64,000 nucleotides of DNA from NCBI GenBank assembly GCA_963828625.1, contig CAWHEX010000003.1:310001-374000 (forward strand), given 5' to 3'. The notes beneath the pieces were generated by a model that did no database searches, had not been told where the DNA came from, and saw only the letters and a program-made list of their open reading frames with translations. This stretch comes from PALSA-894 sp963828625 (GTDB lineage: Bacteria > Pseudomonadota > Alphaproteobacteria > Rhizobiales > Xanthobacteraceae). Every line of letters begins with the position of its first letter. Position 1 is the first letter of the stretch. This document shows, piece after piece, positions 1-9,632 of the stretch. The position numbers and the translations under genes are program-made.

Positions 1-5
1 CCTTC

Positions 6-200
6 GTGCCGGTTCCATTCGTGCACCCCGCCCGCGTCGTGCGCTTGCGCATCCTGACCTTGAGCCTCCTCGGCATCTGGGCGGTGCTGGCTTTCGTGAC
101 GCTGTTGCGCGACATGATGCCCGGCGTATGGATCACGGCCGGATTGTGTGCCATCGCCCTCTACTTCCTGGGGGCGGGACTGCTGCGGCGAACGGATTGA
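6..200 (+). CDS. small membrane protein, hypothetical
   Basis: A 64-residue protein starting at GTG 6, though the frame may begin upstream of the window. Two hydrophobic segments are visible, about residues 16-33 and 40-58, separated by a short polar turn (LRDMMPG), and it ends in a basic tail (LLRRTD). It stops three bases before the terC start, so the two could be cotranscribed. No family is recognised. The hydrophobic pattern and tight spacing support it as a real gene, but its true N-terminus is unknown. Confidence 0.5.
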   Translation: MPVPFVHPARVVRLRILTLSLLGIWAVLAFVTLLRDMMPGVWITAGLCAIALYFLGAGLLRRTD

Positions 201-203
201 ATT

Positions 204-968
204 GTGCTTGAACTTCTTACCGACCCCACAGCCTGGGCCGCGCTCGTCACCCTGACGGCGCTCGAAATCGTCCTCGGCATCGACAACATCGTGTTCATCT
301 CGGTGCTGGTGTCGCGCTGCTCGCCGCAGGACGCCAAGCGCGCGCGGCAGATCGGGCTCGCGCTCGCGCTGGTGTTCCGCATCGTCCTGCTGTTCGGCCT
401 GACCTTCCTGATGAAGCTGACCTATCCGGTTGTGACGACGTTCGGCCGCGAGTTCTCCTGGCACGACATCATTCTGATCGTTGGCGGGTTATTCCTGATC
501 GCCAAGGCAACGCACGAAATCCACGCCGAAGTCGAGGCGGACGACCACGACGAGACCGCCGCGAAGGTCTACGCGGCGTTTTCAATGATCGTGCTGCAGA
601 TCGTGGTCGTGGACCTGATTTTCTCGGTTGATTCGATCGTCACCGCGATCGGGATGGCGCAGGATATCGAGATCATGATCGCGGCCGTCGTCATCGCGGT
701 GATCGTGATGTATGTGGCGTCCGGTCCGGTCGCCCGTTTCGTTGCCAAGCATCCATCCACGAAAATGCTGGCGCTGGCATTTCTGGTGATGATCGGCGTC
801 GCATTGGTTGCGGACGGATTCGAATTCCATATTCCGCGCGGCTACATCTACGCGTCGATGGGTTTTGCCGGCGTCGTTGAATTGTTCAACGTGCTGGCCA
901 ATCGCAATCGCGTGCGCAAGGCTGCGCGCACCAAGGCTCAAGGGATGCGGGAGCGCCATAGTGAATAA
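204..968 (+). CDS. TerC/Alx family integral membrane protein
   Basis: This 254-residue polytopic membrane protein belongs to the TerC family, which is linked to metal-ion (manganese) efflux or tellurite resistance in other bacteria. The two hallmark acidic membrane motifs are present: GIDNIVFISVL near residue 25 and FSVDSIVTAIG near residue 143. About seven hydrophobic segments are interrupted by a loop rich in His, Asp and Glu (HAEVEADDHDE) that could bind metal. Start is GTG 204, the first in-frame start. Its end overlaps the following SDR start by eight bases, suggesting translational coupling. Substrate is not deducible from sequence. Confidence 0.85.
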   Translation: MLELLTDPTAWAALVTLTALEIVLGIDNIVFISVLVSRCSPQDAKRARQIGLALALVFRIVLLFGLTFLMKLTYPVVTTFGREFSWHDIILIVGGLFLIAKATHEIHAEVEADDHDETAAKVYAAFSMIVLQIVVVDLIFSVDSIVTAIGMAQDIEIMIAAVVIAVIVMYVASGPVARFVAKHPSTKMLALAFLVMIGVALVADGFEFHIPRGYIYASMGFAGVVELFNVLANRNRVRKAARTKAQGMRERHSE

Positions 969-1696
969 GATTCTTCTCGTCACCGGCGCGAGCCGCGGCA
1001 TCGGCGCGGCCATCGCGAAGCTCGCGGGCGCGCGCGGCTACGACGTCGCGGTCAACTATCTGCGCGACGCGAAGGCCGCTGACGAGTGTCGTGGCGGCCG
1101 TGAAGGCGGCCGGACGCCGCGCGGTCGCGATCCAGGGAGACATGGCTCAGGAAGCCGATATCGACCGCACGTTCGCGACCATCGACAAGGAGCTCGGACG
1201 GCTGACACACCTTGTCTATAACGCCGGCACGACGGGCGGGAATTCGCGCGTCGAGGCGGTCGAGGCAAAGCAGATCCGTGACACGCTGGAGCTCAACGTC
1301 GTCGGCGCGCTGCTGTGCGCCAAGGGCGCGATCTTGCGCATGTCGACCAAGCACGGCGGGCAGGGCGGCGCGATGGTGATGATCTCGTCGATGGCGGCCA
1401 CGCTCGGCAGCTCCGGCGAGTATGTCTGGTACGCCGCATCCAAGGGCGCGGTCGACTCCCTGACTATCGGCCTGTCGAAGGAGCTTGCGGCCGAGGGCAT
1501 CCGCGTCAATGCGGTGTCGCCGGGGATCATCGCGACCGAAATTCATCCGCCCGGTCGGCTCGAACGCATTGCGCCCACCGTCCCGATCGCGCGGCCGGGC
1601 ACCGCCGAAGAGGTCGCCGAAGCGGTGCTGTTCCTGCTGTCGGACGCCTCGTCCTATACCACCGGCACGAATGTGCGCGTCGCGGGTGGGCGGTAG
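961..1696 (+). CDS. SDR family NAD(P)-dependent oxidoreductase (one frameshift)
   Basis: A classical short-chain dehydrogenase of about 245 residues. From GTG 961 the first frame gives the dinucleotide-binding motif TGASRGIG. After a single extra base near 1087 the second frame gives NAG (YNAGTTG), the catalytic Ser (MISSMA) and the Tyr-Lys pair (YAASKGA), ending RVAGGR as in FabG-like SDRs. Both halves together cover the whole fold, so the break is most likely a sequence error. It overlaps the terC end by eight bases. Substrate is unknown; the C-terminal motif ATEIH differs from typical FabG. Confidence 0.85.
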
Positions 1697-1804
1697 TCCG
1701 CTCACCGCCGTCTGCCGCCTTGCTTCCGCGCCACCGGAACCTATGATCCCGGCCATTCGTGTGAAAGGCGTGCCGCAAAGGCGCGCGGAAAGCGGGAGAA
1801 AACG

Positions 1805-2782
1805 ATGGTTGCGGCGGTAAGCGTTCACAAGGCTGGCGGTCCGGAAGTGCTGACCTTCGGGGAGGCCGACGTTCCGGCGCCGGGACCGAACCAGATCCGT
1901 ATCAAGCAGGCCGCAGCCGGCATCAACTACATCGATACGTATTTCCGCACCGGTGCCTATCCGCCGCCGAATGGCTATCCGCTCATCATCGGCAACGAAG
2001 GTTCGGGTGACGTGATTGCGGTCGGCCCCGGCGTCAGCGACTTCAAGGTTGGAGACCGCGTGACGGCCGTGTTCGCGCACGGCGGCTACGCCTCCGAGCG
2101 CAATATTCCGGTCGACCGCGCCGTGAAGCTGCCGGCCAATATCTCGCACGAGCAGGCCGCCGGCATGATGCTCAAAGGCATGACGGCCGAATATCTCCTG
2201 CGCCGGACCTTCAACGTGAAGAAGGGCGACACCATTCTCGTGCATGCGGCAGCCGGCGGCGTCGGCCTGATCCTGTGCCAATGGGGCAAGCATCTCGGCG
2301 CGACCGTGATCGGCACCGTCGGCTCACCTGACAAGGCCGAGCTGGCCAAGCAGAACGGCGCGCACCACACCATCCTCTATAATAAAGAGGACTTCGCCGC
2401 GAAGGTGAAGGAGATTACCGGCGGCAAGCTGTGCGATGTGGTCTATGACGGCGTCGGCAAGACGACGTTCCCGGGTTCGCTCGACTGCCTGCGGCCGCTG
2501 GGGATGTTCGTGAGCTACGGCGCCGCCTCGGGCCAGATCGACGCGTTCAACATCAACATGCTGCAGTTCAAGGGATCGCTGTTCGCGACCCGCCCGACGC
2601 TCAACCATTATGCGGCCAAGCGCGAGGACCTGTTGGCGATCGCGAACGACCTGTTCGAGGTGGTCGGCTCCGGGGCGGTGAAAATCCCCGTGAACCAGAA
2701 ATATGCCCTGAAGGACGCCCGCAAGGCGCACGAGGACCTCGAAGGCCGTAAGACCACGGGGTCCTCGATCCTGGTCCCGTAA
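1805..2782 (+). CDS. quinone oxidoreductase (zeta-crystallin-like MDR)
   Basis: Intact 325-residue medium-chain dehydrogenase/reductase of the NADPH:quinone reductase type. It has the N-terminal GroES-like domain (GNEGSGDVIAVGPGV at about 62-76) and a Rossmann domain with AAAGGVGLILCQWGKHLGA near residue 150. The structural and catalytic zinc ligands of true alcohol dehydrogenases are missing, as expected for this subfamily. It likely transfers electrons from NADPH to small quinones. Start ATG 1805 follows a purine-rich stretch (gcgggagaaaacg) serving as ribosome site. A GC hairpin follows its stop codon. Confidence 0.9.
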   Translation: MVAAVSVHKAGGPEVLTFGEADVPAPGPNQIRIKQAAAGINYIDTYFRTGAYPPPNGYPLIIGNEGSGDVIAVGPGVSDFKVGDRVTAVFAHGGYASERNIPVDRAVKLPANISHEQAAGMMLKGMTAEYLLRRTFNVKKGDTILVHAAAGGVGLILCQWGKHLGATVIGTVGSPDKAELAKQNGAHHTILYNKEDFAAKVKEITGGKLCDVVYDGVGKTTFPGSLDCLRPLGMFVSYGAASGQIDAFNINMLQFKGSLFATRPTLNHYAAKREDLLAIANDLFEVVGSGAVKIPVNQKYALKDARKAHEDLEGRKTTGSSILVP

Positions 2783-2787
2783 CGCCA

Positions 2788-2817
2788 TTTCCGGGCCGCC
2801 GGACAGGCGCGCCCGGA
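2788..2817 (+). terminator. GC hairpin after the quinone oxidoreductase
   Basis: Eight-base perfect arms TTCCGGGC (2788-2795) and GCCCGGAA (2810-2817) enclose a 14-base loop, starting six bases after the stop codon. No T-tract follows, so it may be a weak or Rho-assisted terminator separating this gene from the purine cluster. Confidence 0.4.
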
Positions 2818-2927
2818 ACTCCTGCCGCATTTCACCGCAGCGCGTGCCCGCAATTGACGCCTTTTGTCGGGCGGCGATTTGTTGGAACATGGCCGCAGCG
2901 CAATTCAGAGGCTGGAATTGATCTTGC

Positions 2928-3275
2928 ATGGGCCAGATCACCACACACGTGCTCGATACCGCGGCCGGGCAACCGGCCGCCGGAATGAAGGTCATGCTTA
3001 CGCGCGTCGACGATGCGGGCTCACTCATCGTCGCGGCGGTGACCAACGCGGACGGGCGGATCGATAAGCCGTTGCTGGAAGGCACGGCCTTCCTGCTGGG
3101 CCGCTACGAGATCGTGTTTCACGTCGGCGAATATTTCCGCCGCAAGGGAATGAAGCTGCCCGAACTGCCGTTCCTCGATCTGGTGCCGATCCGCTTCGGC
3201 GTCACCGAGGACACCCACTATCACGTGCCGCTGCTGGTCTCGCCGTTCGCCTACTCCACCTACCGGGGGAGCTGA
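2928..3275 (+). CDS. uraH: 5-hydroxyisourate hydrolase
   Basis: This 115-residue transthyretin-related protein hydrolyses 5-hydroxyisourate, the product of urate oxidation, to OHCU. The N-terminus GQITTHVLDTAAG supplies the conserved active-site His, the middle has RYEIVFHVGEYF, and the C-terminus ends exactly in the family signature YRGS. Length matches bacterial UraH/PucM. The stop overlaps the xdhA start by one base (TGATG), placing it first in the purine oxidation operon. A 145-base gap separates it from the gene upstream and probably holds the operon promoter. The following step enzyme, OHCU decarboxylase, was not found in this window. Confidence 0.95.
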   Translation: MGQITTHVLDTAAGQPAAGMKVMLTRVDDAGSLIVAAVTNADGRIDKPLLEGTAFLLGRYEIVFHVGEYFRRKGMKLPELPFLDLVPIRFGVTEDTHYHVPLLVSPFAYSTYRGS

Positions 3276-4760
3276 TGCGCAGCGAGATCCGCTTCCTGCG
3301 GCGCGGCAAGGTGGTGAAGCTGACCGGCATTTCACCCACGCTGACGCTGCTCGATTATCTGCGCCTGAGCGAACGCGCGACCGGCACCAAGGAAGGCTGC
3401 GCCGAAGGCGACTGCGGCGCCTGCACGGTCGTGCTGCGGCGGATGCGGGGCGAGCGGCTCGTCTATGAGCCCGTCAACGCGTGCATTCTGTTCGCGGGCC
3501 AGGCCGACGGCTGCGAGATCATCACGGTGGAAGATCTCGCGCGCGAAGGCAGGCTGCATCCCGTGCAGCAGGCGATGGTCGAGCAGCACGGCTCGCAATG
3601 CGGGTTCTGCACGCCCGGCTTCGTGATGAGCCTGTTCGCGCTCTATCATCGCGCCGACGACCGGCCGATGGACCGTCAGCGCGTGAACGACTGGATCGCC
3701 GGCAACCTGTGCCGCTGCACCGGATACCGTCCGATCGTCGATGCGGCGCTCGCCGCGTGTGCGTCGCCCGCGAACGACTGGTTCGCCGCCGAGGAGGGAG
3801 GCGCGCGCCGCGCGCTCGCCGACCTGCGCGACAGCGAGGATATCTTCGTCGGCGACGCGCGAGCGCTTCTTCGCGGCGCCTTCCTCGATCCTGTCGCTTG
3901 CGAAGCTCTATTACGCCAATCCGGACGCCACGCTGATCGCCGGCTCGACCGATGTCGGGCTCTGGGTGACCAAGCAGTTGCGCGACCTGCCCAAGGTGAT
4001 CTGGCTCGGCCGCGTGAAGGGCCTCGACGAGATCGAGGACCGGCGCGACGCCGTCGCCTTCGGGGCGATCGTCACGCACACCGAGGCGATGCCGTACCTC
4101 GCGGCGATCGACCGCGATCTCGGCGAACTGATGCGCCGCTTCGCCGGCACGCAGATCCGCATGGCGGCGACCGTCGGCGGCAATATCGCGAACGGCTCTC
4201 CGATCGGCGACCTGCCACCCGCGCTGATCGCGCTCGGCGCGACGCTCGCCCTCCAGCGCAATGACCGGCCGCGCACGCTGCCGCTGGAAGAGTATTTCCT
4301 CGAATACGGCAAGCAGAACCGCCAGCCGGGCGAGTTCGTGCGCGTCGTGCGCGTTCCGAAGTTCGGCCTCGACGAGCATTTCCGCTGCTTCAAGATCACC
4401 AAGCGCTTCGATTCCGACATCTCGGCTGTCATGGGCGCGTTCAAGCTGCGGCTCGCCGGCATGCGCATCGCCGGCGCGCGCGTCGCCTACGGCGGCATGG
4501 CGGGCATCCCGAAGCGGGCGCGCAACACCGAAAAGGCGCTGATCGAGCGTCACGTCAATGATCCGGAAAGCTGGGACGACGCGCTCGCCGCGCTCGCGCA
4601 CGACTTCGCGCCGATCGACGACATGCGCGCGAGCGCGGGCTACCGGCTCGACGTCGCGCGCGCGCTGCTGCGCAAGGCGCTGAACGAAATCGCCGGACAA
4701 TCGTCGCTCGAAACGCGCATCGTCGGCCACAGGGAGGGGGCGGGTGTCAGTGCAGCTTGA
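3275..4760 (+). CDS. xdhA: xanthine dehydrogenase small subunit (FeS/FAD), one frameshift
   Basis: XdhA carries electrons from the molybdenum subunit through two [2Fe-2S] clusters to FAD. The first frame from ATG 3275 gives the plant-ferredoxin cysteines (CAEGDCGAC plus a later Cys at NAC) and the second cluster motifs CGFCTPG and CRCTGYRP. After a single-base shift near 3857 the second frame gives the FAD domain (LIAGSTDVGLW, GGNIANGSPIGDLPP) and the C-terminal domain. Joined length of about 494 residues fits bacterial XdhA. It overlaps xdhB by 17 bases, consistent with coupled translation of the two subunits. Confidence 0.93.
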
Positions 4761-7059
4761 CCGCCGCTCCGAGGAATTGCGGCTGCGCGTCGTGCGCCGC
4801 TCGATGCGGCACAACTCTGCGCCCAAGCACGTCACCGGCACCGCGACCTTCATCGACGACATGCGCGAGCCCGAAGGGCTGCTGCATGTCGCGGTCGGCG
4901 GCGTGCCGATCGCAGCCGGTCAATTGCTCAGCATGGACCTCGATCCGGTGCGCGCCGCGCCCGGCGTCGTCGCGGTGCTGACCGCGCGTGACATTCCCGG
5001 TGCGAACGATGTCGGCCCCGTGGTGCACGACGATCCGATATTCATCGACGGGCGCATCGAGTTCTACGGGCAGGTTGCATTCGCCGTCGTCGCGAAGACG
5101 CGCGGGGAGGCGCGGCGCGCAGCGCGGCTTGCCAAGTTCGAGTTCGCGGTCGGCGAGCACCACGTCACGGTCGACGAGGCGCTCGAAGCCGACAGCCATA
5201 TCCTTCCCGAGTACACGTTCCGCAAGGACGACAGCGCAACAGCGCTCATCGATAGCCCGAAGCGCGTCCGCGGATACCTGCGCATCGGCGGCCAGGAGCA
5301 TTTCTATCTCGAAGGACAGGTCTCGCTCGCCATCCCCGGCGAAGACGGCGACATGCACGTCTATTCCTCCACGCAGCACCCGAGCGAGCTTCAGCACCTG
5401 ATCGCGCGCGTGCTGAAGCTTCCCGATGTGGCTGTCACCGTCGAGGTGCGCCGCATGGGCGGCGCGTTCGGCGGCAAGGAAACGCAGGCTTCGCAATGGG
5501 CCGCGATCGCAGCGCTCGGCGCGCGCGTGACCGGCCAACCGTGCAAGATCCGCCTCGACCGCGACGACGACATCTGTCTCACCGGCAAGCGTCACGATTT
5601 CATCGCGGACTACGCGGTCGGCTTCAACGCGAACGGCATCATCCTCGCGTTCGAAACCGAGATGGCGTCGCGCTGCGGCTATTCGGCGGACCTGTCCGCC
5701 GCGATCAACGATCGCGCCATGTTCCACGCCGACAATGCCTATTACTTGCCGGCGGCGACGATCACCTCCCGGCGGATGAAGACCAACACGGTGTCGAACA
5801 CCGCGTTCCGCGGCTTCGGCGGCCCGCAGGGCATGATGGTGGCGGAGCGCGTGATCGACGAGATCGCCTGGGCGCTCAAGATCGATCCGCTCGATGTGCG
5901 CAAGCGCAACCTTTACCGCGAGGGCCGCGACGTCACGCCCTACGGCATGGCGGTCGACGACAATGTCCTGCCCGGCCTCGTCGACCGCTGCGAAGTGACG
6001 AGTGACTACCGAAGGCGGCGGCGGCAGATCAGGGCGTTCAACGAGATCAGCCCCACGCTGAAGCACGGCATCGCGCTCACGCCGGTGAAGTTCGGCATCT
6101 CGTTCACCACCACGCACCTCAATCAGGCGGGCGCACTGGTGCACGTCTATCAGGACGGCTCGATCCACCTGAACCACGGCGGCACCGAGATGGGGCAGGG
6201 GCTCTACATCAAGGTCGCGCAGGTGGTGGCGGAGGAGTTCGGCGTCGAGGCCGACCGCGTGAAGATCACCGCGACGACGACCGCCAAGGTCCCGAACACA
6301 TCTGCGACCGCGGCATCCTCCGGCTCCGACATCAACGGCTGGGCGGCCAAGAACGCCGCCGCGACCATCAAGGAGCGGCTGATCGCGTTCGCCGCCGACG
6401 CCTACGAGGTCCAGCCGGACCAGATCGAGTTTCGCGACAACCGCGTGTTCATCGGCAACCAGTCGGTGCCGTTCGCCGAGGTGATCCGCAAGGCCTATCT
6501 GGCGCGCATCTCGCTCTCGTCGACCGGGTTCTACCGCACGCCGAAGATCCACTGGGACGCCGCGACGGGGCAGGGCCGTCCGTTCTTCTATTTTTCCTAC
6601 GGCGCGGCTTGCTCGGAAGTCGTCGTCGACATCACCACCGGCGAGATGAAGGTGCAGCAGGTCGATATCGTCCACGACGTCGGACGCTCGCTCAATCCGG
6701 CGGTCGACATCGGGCAGATCGAGGGCGGCTTCGTGCAGGGCATGGGCTGGCTCACGACCGAAGAACTCGTGTTCCACAGCGACGGGCGGCTGCTCACGCA
6801 CGCGCCCTCGACCTACAAGATCCCGTGCGCCTCCGACGTGCCGGAGCATTTCCAGGTGCATCTGTGGGACGGCGCGAACCAGGAAGACACGATCTATCGC
6901 TCCAAGGCGGTCGGCGAACCGCCTTTGATGCTGGCGATCTCCGTGTTCGCCGCGATCGCGGACGCGATCCATAGCCTCAATCCCACGGTGCCGGTGCCGC
7001 TCGACGCACCGGCGACGCCGGAGTCGATTCTGCGCGCCGTGCGGGCGGTGACACCCTGA
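4744..7059 (+). CDS. xdhB: xanthine dehydrogenase molybdopterin-binding subunit
   Basis: Intact 771-residue large subunit of xanthine dehydrogenase, which hydroxylates hypoxanthine and xanthine to urate at the molybdenum cofactor. Motifs around the cofactor are visible: GGAFGGKETQ near 239, FRGFGGPQGMM near 355, HGGTEMGQGL near 475, and GEPPLMLAISV near 725 with the catalytic Glu. Start is GTG 4744 inside the end of xdhA; a start a little downstream cannot be excluded. Its stop overlaps the xdhC start by one base. The next gene supplies XdhC, needed to sulfurate and insert the cofactor. Confidence 0.95.
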   Translation: MSVQLDRRSEELRLRVVRRSMRHNSAPKHVTGTATFIDDMREPEGLLHVAVGGVPIAAGQLLSMDLDPVRAAPGVVAVLTARDIPGANDVGPVVHDDPIFIDGRIEFYGQVAFAVVAKTRGEARRAARLAKFEFAVGEHHVTVDEALEADSHILPEYTFRKDDSATALIDSPKRVRGYLRIGGQEHFYLEGQVSLAIPGEDGDMHVYSSTQHPSELQHLIARVLKLPDVAVTVEVRRMGGAFGGKETQASQWAAIAALGARVTGQPCKIRLDRDDDICLTGKRHDFIADYAVGFNANGIILAFETEMASRCGYSADLSAAINDRAMFHADNAYYLPAATITSRRMKTNTVSNTAFRGFGGPQGMMVAERVIDEIAWALKIDPLDVRKRNLYREGRDVTPYGMAVDDNVLPGLVDRCEVTSDYRRRRRQIRAFNEISPTLKHGIALTPVKFGISFTTTHLNQAGALVHVYQDGSIHLNHGGTEMGQGLYIKVAQVVAEEFGVEADRVKITATTTAKVPNTSATAASSGSDINGWAAKNAAATIKERLIAFAADAYEVQPDQIEFRDNRVFIGNQSVPFAEVIRKAYLARISLSSTGFYRTPKIHWDAATGQGRPFFYFSYGAACSEVVVDITTGEMKVQQVDIVHDVGRSLNPAVDIGQIEGGFVQGMGWLTTEELVFHSDGRLLTHAPSTYKIPCASDVPEHFQVHLWDGANQEDTIYRSKAVGEPPLMLAISVFAAIADAIHSLNPTVPVPLDAPATPESILRAVRAVTP

Positions 7060-9632
7060 TGGCCACCTGGCCAACCATCGCGCGCTTCATCGCCGGGCAG
7101 GGCGGCGCGGCACTCGTGACGCTGGCGCAGGCGCAGGGCTCGAGCCCGCGCGAGGTCGGTGCGCGCATGGTCGTTGCGCCGGACGGCACGTTCACCGGCA
7201 CGATCGGGGGCGGCGCCTTGGAGTGGGGCGCGCTTGCCGAAGCGCAGGCGCTGCTGGCGCGGCGCGACGGGCCGGCCGTGACACAACTCGACAAGGCGCT
7301 CGGGCCTGATCTCGGGCAGTGCTGCGGCGGGCGGGTGCTGCTGACCATCGAGCGATACGGCGCTGCCGACCGGGCAATCGTGGACCAGCTCGCGCAGGCC
7401 GAGCGGAACGGCGCACTGAACACGATCGCGACCATCGGCAGGGACGGACGCCTCGCGCGGCACATCGCCGACGCCGCCAAGGGCCCCGCCTACGAGGTGT
7501 GCGCCGACGGATCGGTGCGCGAACGCTTCGGCGAGGAGCCGACGCCGTTCTATCTGTTCGGCGCGGGCCATGTCGGACGCGCGCTTGCCGTCACGCTCGC
7601 GCCGCTGCCGTTTCTCGTGACGTGGATCGATATGCGGCCCGGCGCGATACCGGACGCTTTCCCGCCGAACGTCACCGCGATCACCGCGGGCGATCCCGTT
7701 GAATTACTCGGGAAGGCGCCGGACGGCGCGTTCATCGCCGTGATGACGCACAGCCACGCGCTCGACCTCGATCTGGTGATCGCCGCACTGACGGCGAACC
7801 GCTTCGCCTATGTCGGACTGATCGGCAGCGCGACCAAGCGCGCGCGCTTTACCTCGGCGATGCACAAGATGGGCATGGCGGCGGACGCCATCGACGCGCT
7901 CGTCTGCCCGATCGGCCTGACCGCGATCAAGGACAAGGCGCCGGCCGCGATCGCGGCGTCGGTCGCCGCGCAGGTGCTGATCGTGCGCGAGGCGCACTTG
8001 GCGCCGCAAGGACAGGCGAAGCAGAACCGGGCAGGGCGCATCATGGCTGATGCCGCGCTCGCAACCGCGCCCGCGCCGGACAAGCCCGTGCAGCCGGACG
8101 AGATGCCGCTGCTCGAAGCCGTCGGCATCACCAAGCTCTACGGCGACTTCGTCGCGAACGACAGCATCAATCTCGAAATCTGGCCGGCCGAAGTGCACGC
8201 GCTGCTCGGCGAGAACGGCGCCGGCAAATCGACACTGGTGAAGATGATCTACGGCCTGCTGCAGCCGACGCGCGGCGAATTCCGCTGGCAGGGCCAGCCG
8301 GTCGTGCTGGCGGGACCGGCGTCCGCCCGCGCGCGCGGCATCGGCATGGTGTTCCAGCACTTCAGCCTGTTCGAGCAGTTGACCGTTGCCGAGAACGTCG
8401 CGCTCGGCCTCGACAATGCGCCGCTCACCGGCATCGACGACCGTGTCGCCGAAGTCTCGAAATCCTACGGCCTGCCGCTCGATCCGCGCCGCGAGGTATG
8501 GCGGCTCTCGGTCGGCGAGCGCCAGCGCATCGAGATCGTGCGCTGCCTGCTGCAGGACCCGAAGCTGCTGATCCTCGACGAGCCGACCTCGGTGCTGACC
8601 CCGCAGGAGGCCGAGCAACTGTTCCGGACGCTCCGCGTGCTGCGCAAGGAAGGCCGCGCGATCCTCTACATCTCGCACAAGCTCGAGGAAGTGCGCGCGC
8701 TGTGCGACACCGCCACGATCCTGCGCGGCGGCAAGGTGATCGCGACCTGCGATCCGCGCGCCGAGACCGCGCAATCGCTCGCCAGCATGATGGTCGGCGG
8801 CGAAGTCGGCGCGGTGCGCTCGGACGGATCGAAGAAGGTCGGGCAGCCGCGCCTCGTGGTGCGCAGCCTCAACCTCACGCCGGAAGACCCGCACGGCACC
8901 AAACTCGACAGCGTCACGTTCGAAGTTGCAGCAGGGGAAATCCTCGGCCTCGCCGGGGTCGCGGGCAACGGTCAGGATGAGCTGTTCGCCGCGCTCTCGG
9001 GCGAGATGCTGGCCGGCAATGCGGAGGCGATCAAGATCGACGGACGCGATGCAGGCCGCCTCTCGATCACGGAGCGGCGGCGGCTCGGTGCCGCCTTCGT
9101 GCCGGAGGAACGGCTCGGCCACGCGACCGCGCCGCGCTTCAAGCTTTCCGACAACGCGCTGATCAGCGGACACGCCGCAAGCCCGATGGTGCGGCGCGGG
9201 TTCATCGATCGCGGACAGATGCTCGCTTTCGTGGAGCGCATCACCAAGAGCTACGACGTGCGCAAGGCGAAGCGCGATCCGGAGGCGATGAGCCTCTCGG
9301 GCGGCAACCTGCAGAAATATGTCGTGGGCCGCGAAATCCTGCGCGAACCGCGCCTGCTCATCGTCAGCCAGCCGACGTGGGGCGTCGACGCGGGCGCCGC
9401 TGCCGCGATCCGTCAGGCGATCATCGATCTCGCGAGCCGCGGCGCGGCCGTGCTGGTGATGAGCCAGGACCTCGACGAGCTGTTCGAAATCACCGACCGC
9501 ATGGTTGTCATCTGCGCCGGCCGGCTCTCCGCGCCGCGCACGACGCGCCACGCCGACCGCGGCGAGATCGGCATGCTGATGGCGGGCGTCGGCATGAAGG
9601 GTGTGGAGGAGGCGCATGCGGCTCGCGCTTGA
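7059..9632 (+). CDS. xdhC: XdhC-like chaperone joined in frame to a nucleoside-type ABC ATPase
   Basis: One uninterrupted 857-residue frame contains two proteins normally separate. Residues 1 to about 325 are XdhC, the chaperone that delivers sulfurated molybdenum cofactor to xanthine dehydrogenase: GSSPREVGARM, DLGQCCGGRV and a Rossmann half with FGAGHVGRALA. From Met 329 (ATG 8043) follows an RbsA/YufO-like ATPase with two ABC cassettes: Walker A GENGAGKST, signature LSVGERQRIE, Walker B LLILDEPTS, and a second half with signature LSGGNLQKYV. It energises the permeases that follow. Many stops nearby are lost to indels, so the fusion may be artificial; each half has standard length. Confidence 0.85.
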   Translation: MATWPTIARFIAGQGGAALVTLAQAQGSSPREVGARMVVAPDGTFTGTIGGGALEWGALAEAQALLARRDGPAVTQLDKALGPDLGQCCGGRVLLTIERYGAADRAIVDQLAQAERNGALNTIATIGRDGRLARHIADAAKGPAYEVCADGSVRERFGEEPTPFYLFGAGHVGRALAVTLAPLPFLVTWIDMRPGAIPDAFPPNVTAITAGDPVELLGKAPDGAFIAVMTHSHALDLDLVIAALTANRFAYVGLIGSATKRARFTSAMHKMGMAADAIDALVCPIGLTAIKDKAPAAIAASVAAQVLIVREAHLAPQGQAKQNRAGRIMADAALATAPAPDKPVQPDEMPLLEAVGITKLYGDFVANDSINLEIWPAEVHALLGENGAGKSTLVKMIYGLLQPTRGEFRWQGQPVVLAGPASARARGIGMVFQHFSLFEQLTVAENVALGLDNAPLTGIDDRVAEVSKSYGLPLDPRREVWRLSVGERQRIEIVRCLLQDPKLLILDEPTSVLTPQEAEQLFRTLRVLRKEGRAILYISHKLEEVRALCDTATILRGGKVIATCDPRAETAQSLASMMVGGEVGAVRSDGSKKVGQPRLVVRSLNLTPEDPHGTKLDSVTFEVAAGEILGLAGVAGNGQDELFAALSGEMLAGNAEAIKIDGRDAGRLSITERRRLGAAFVPEERLGHATAPRFKLSDNALISGHAASPMVRRGFIDRGQMLAFVERITKSYDVRKAKRDPEAMSLSGGNLQKYVVGREILREPRLLIVSQPTWGVDAGAAAAIRQAIIDLASRGAAVLVMSQDLDELFEITDRMVVICAGRLSAPRTTRHADRGEIGMLMAGVGMKGVEEAHAARA

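Noticed and set aside
808..1221. A 137-codon plus-strand frame spanning the end of terC and the start of the SDR gene
   Set aside because: It is out of frame with terC and only picks up the first SDR segment, which is better explained by the GTG start at 961.
4747..7074. A 775-codon open frame on the minus strand
   Set aside because: It is the complement of xdhB, and its translation is rich in Arg, His and Asp with no family motifs, as expected for a shadow frame in GC-rich DNA.
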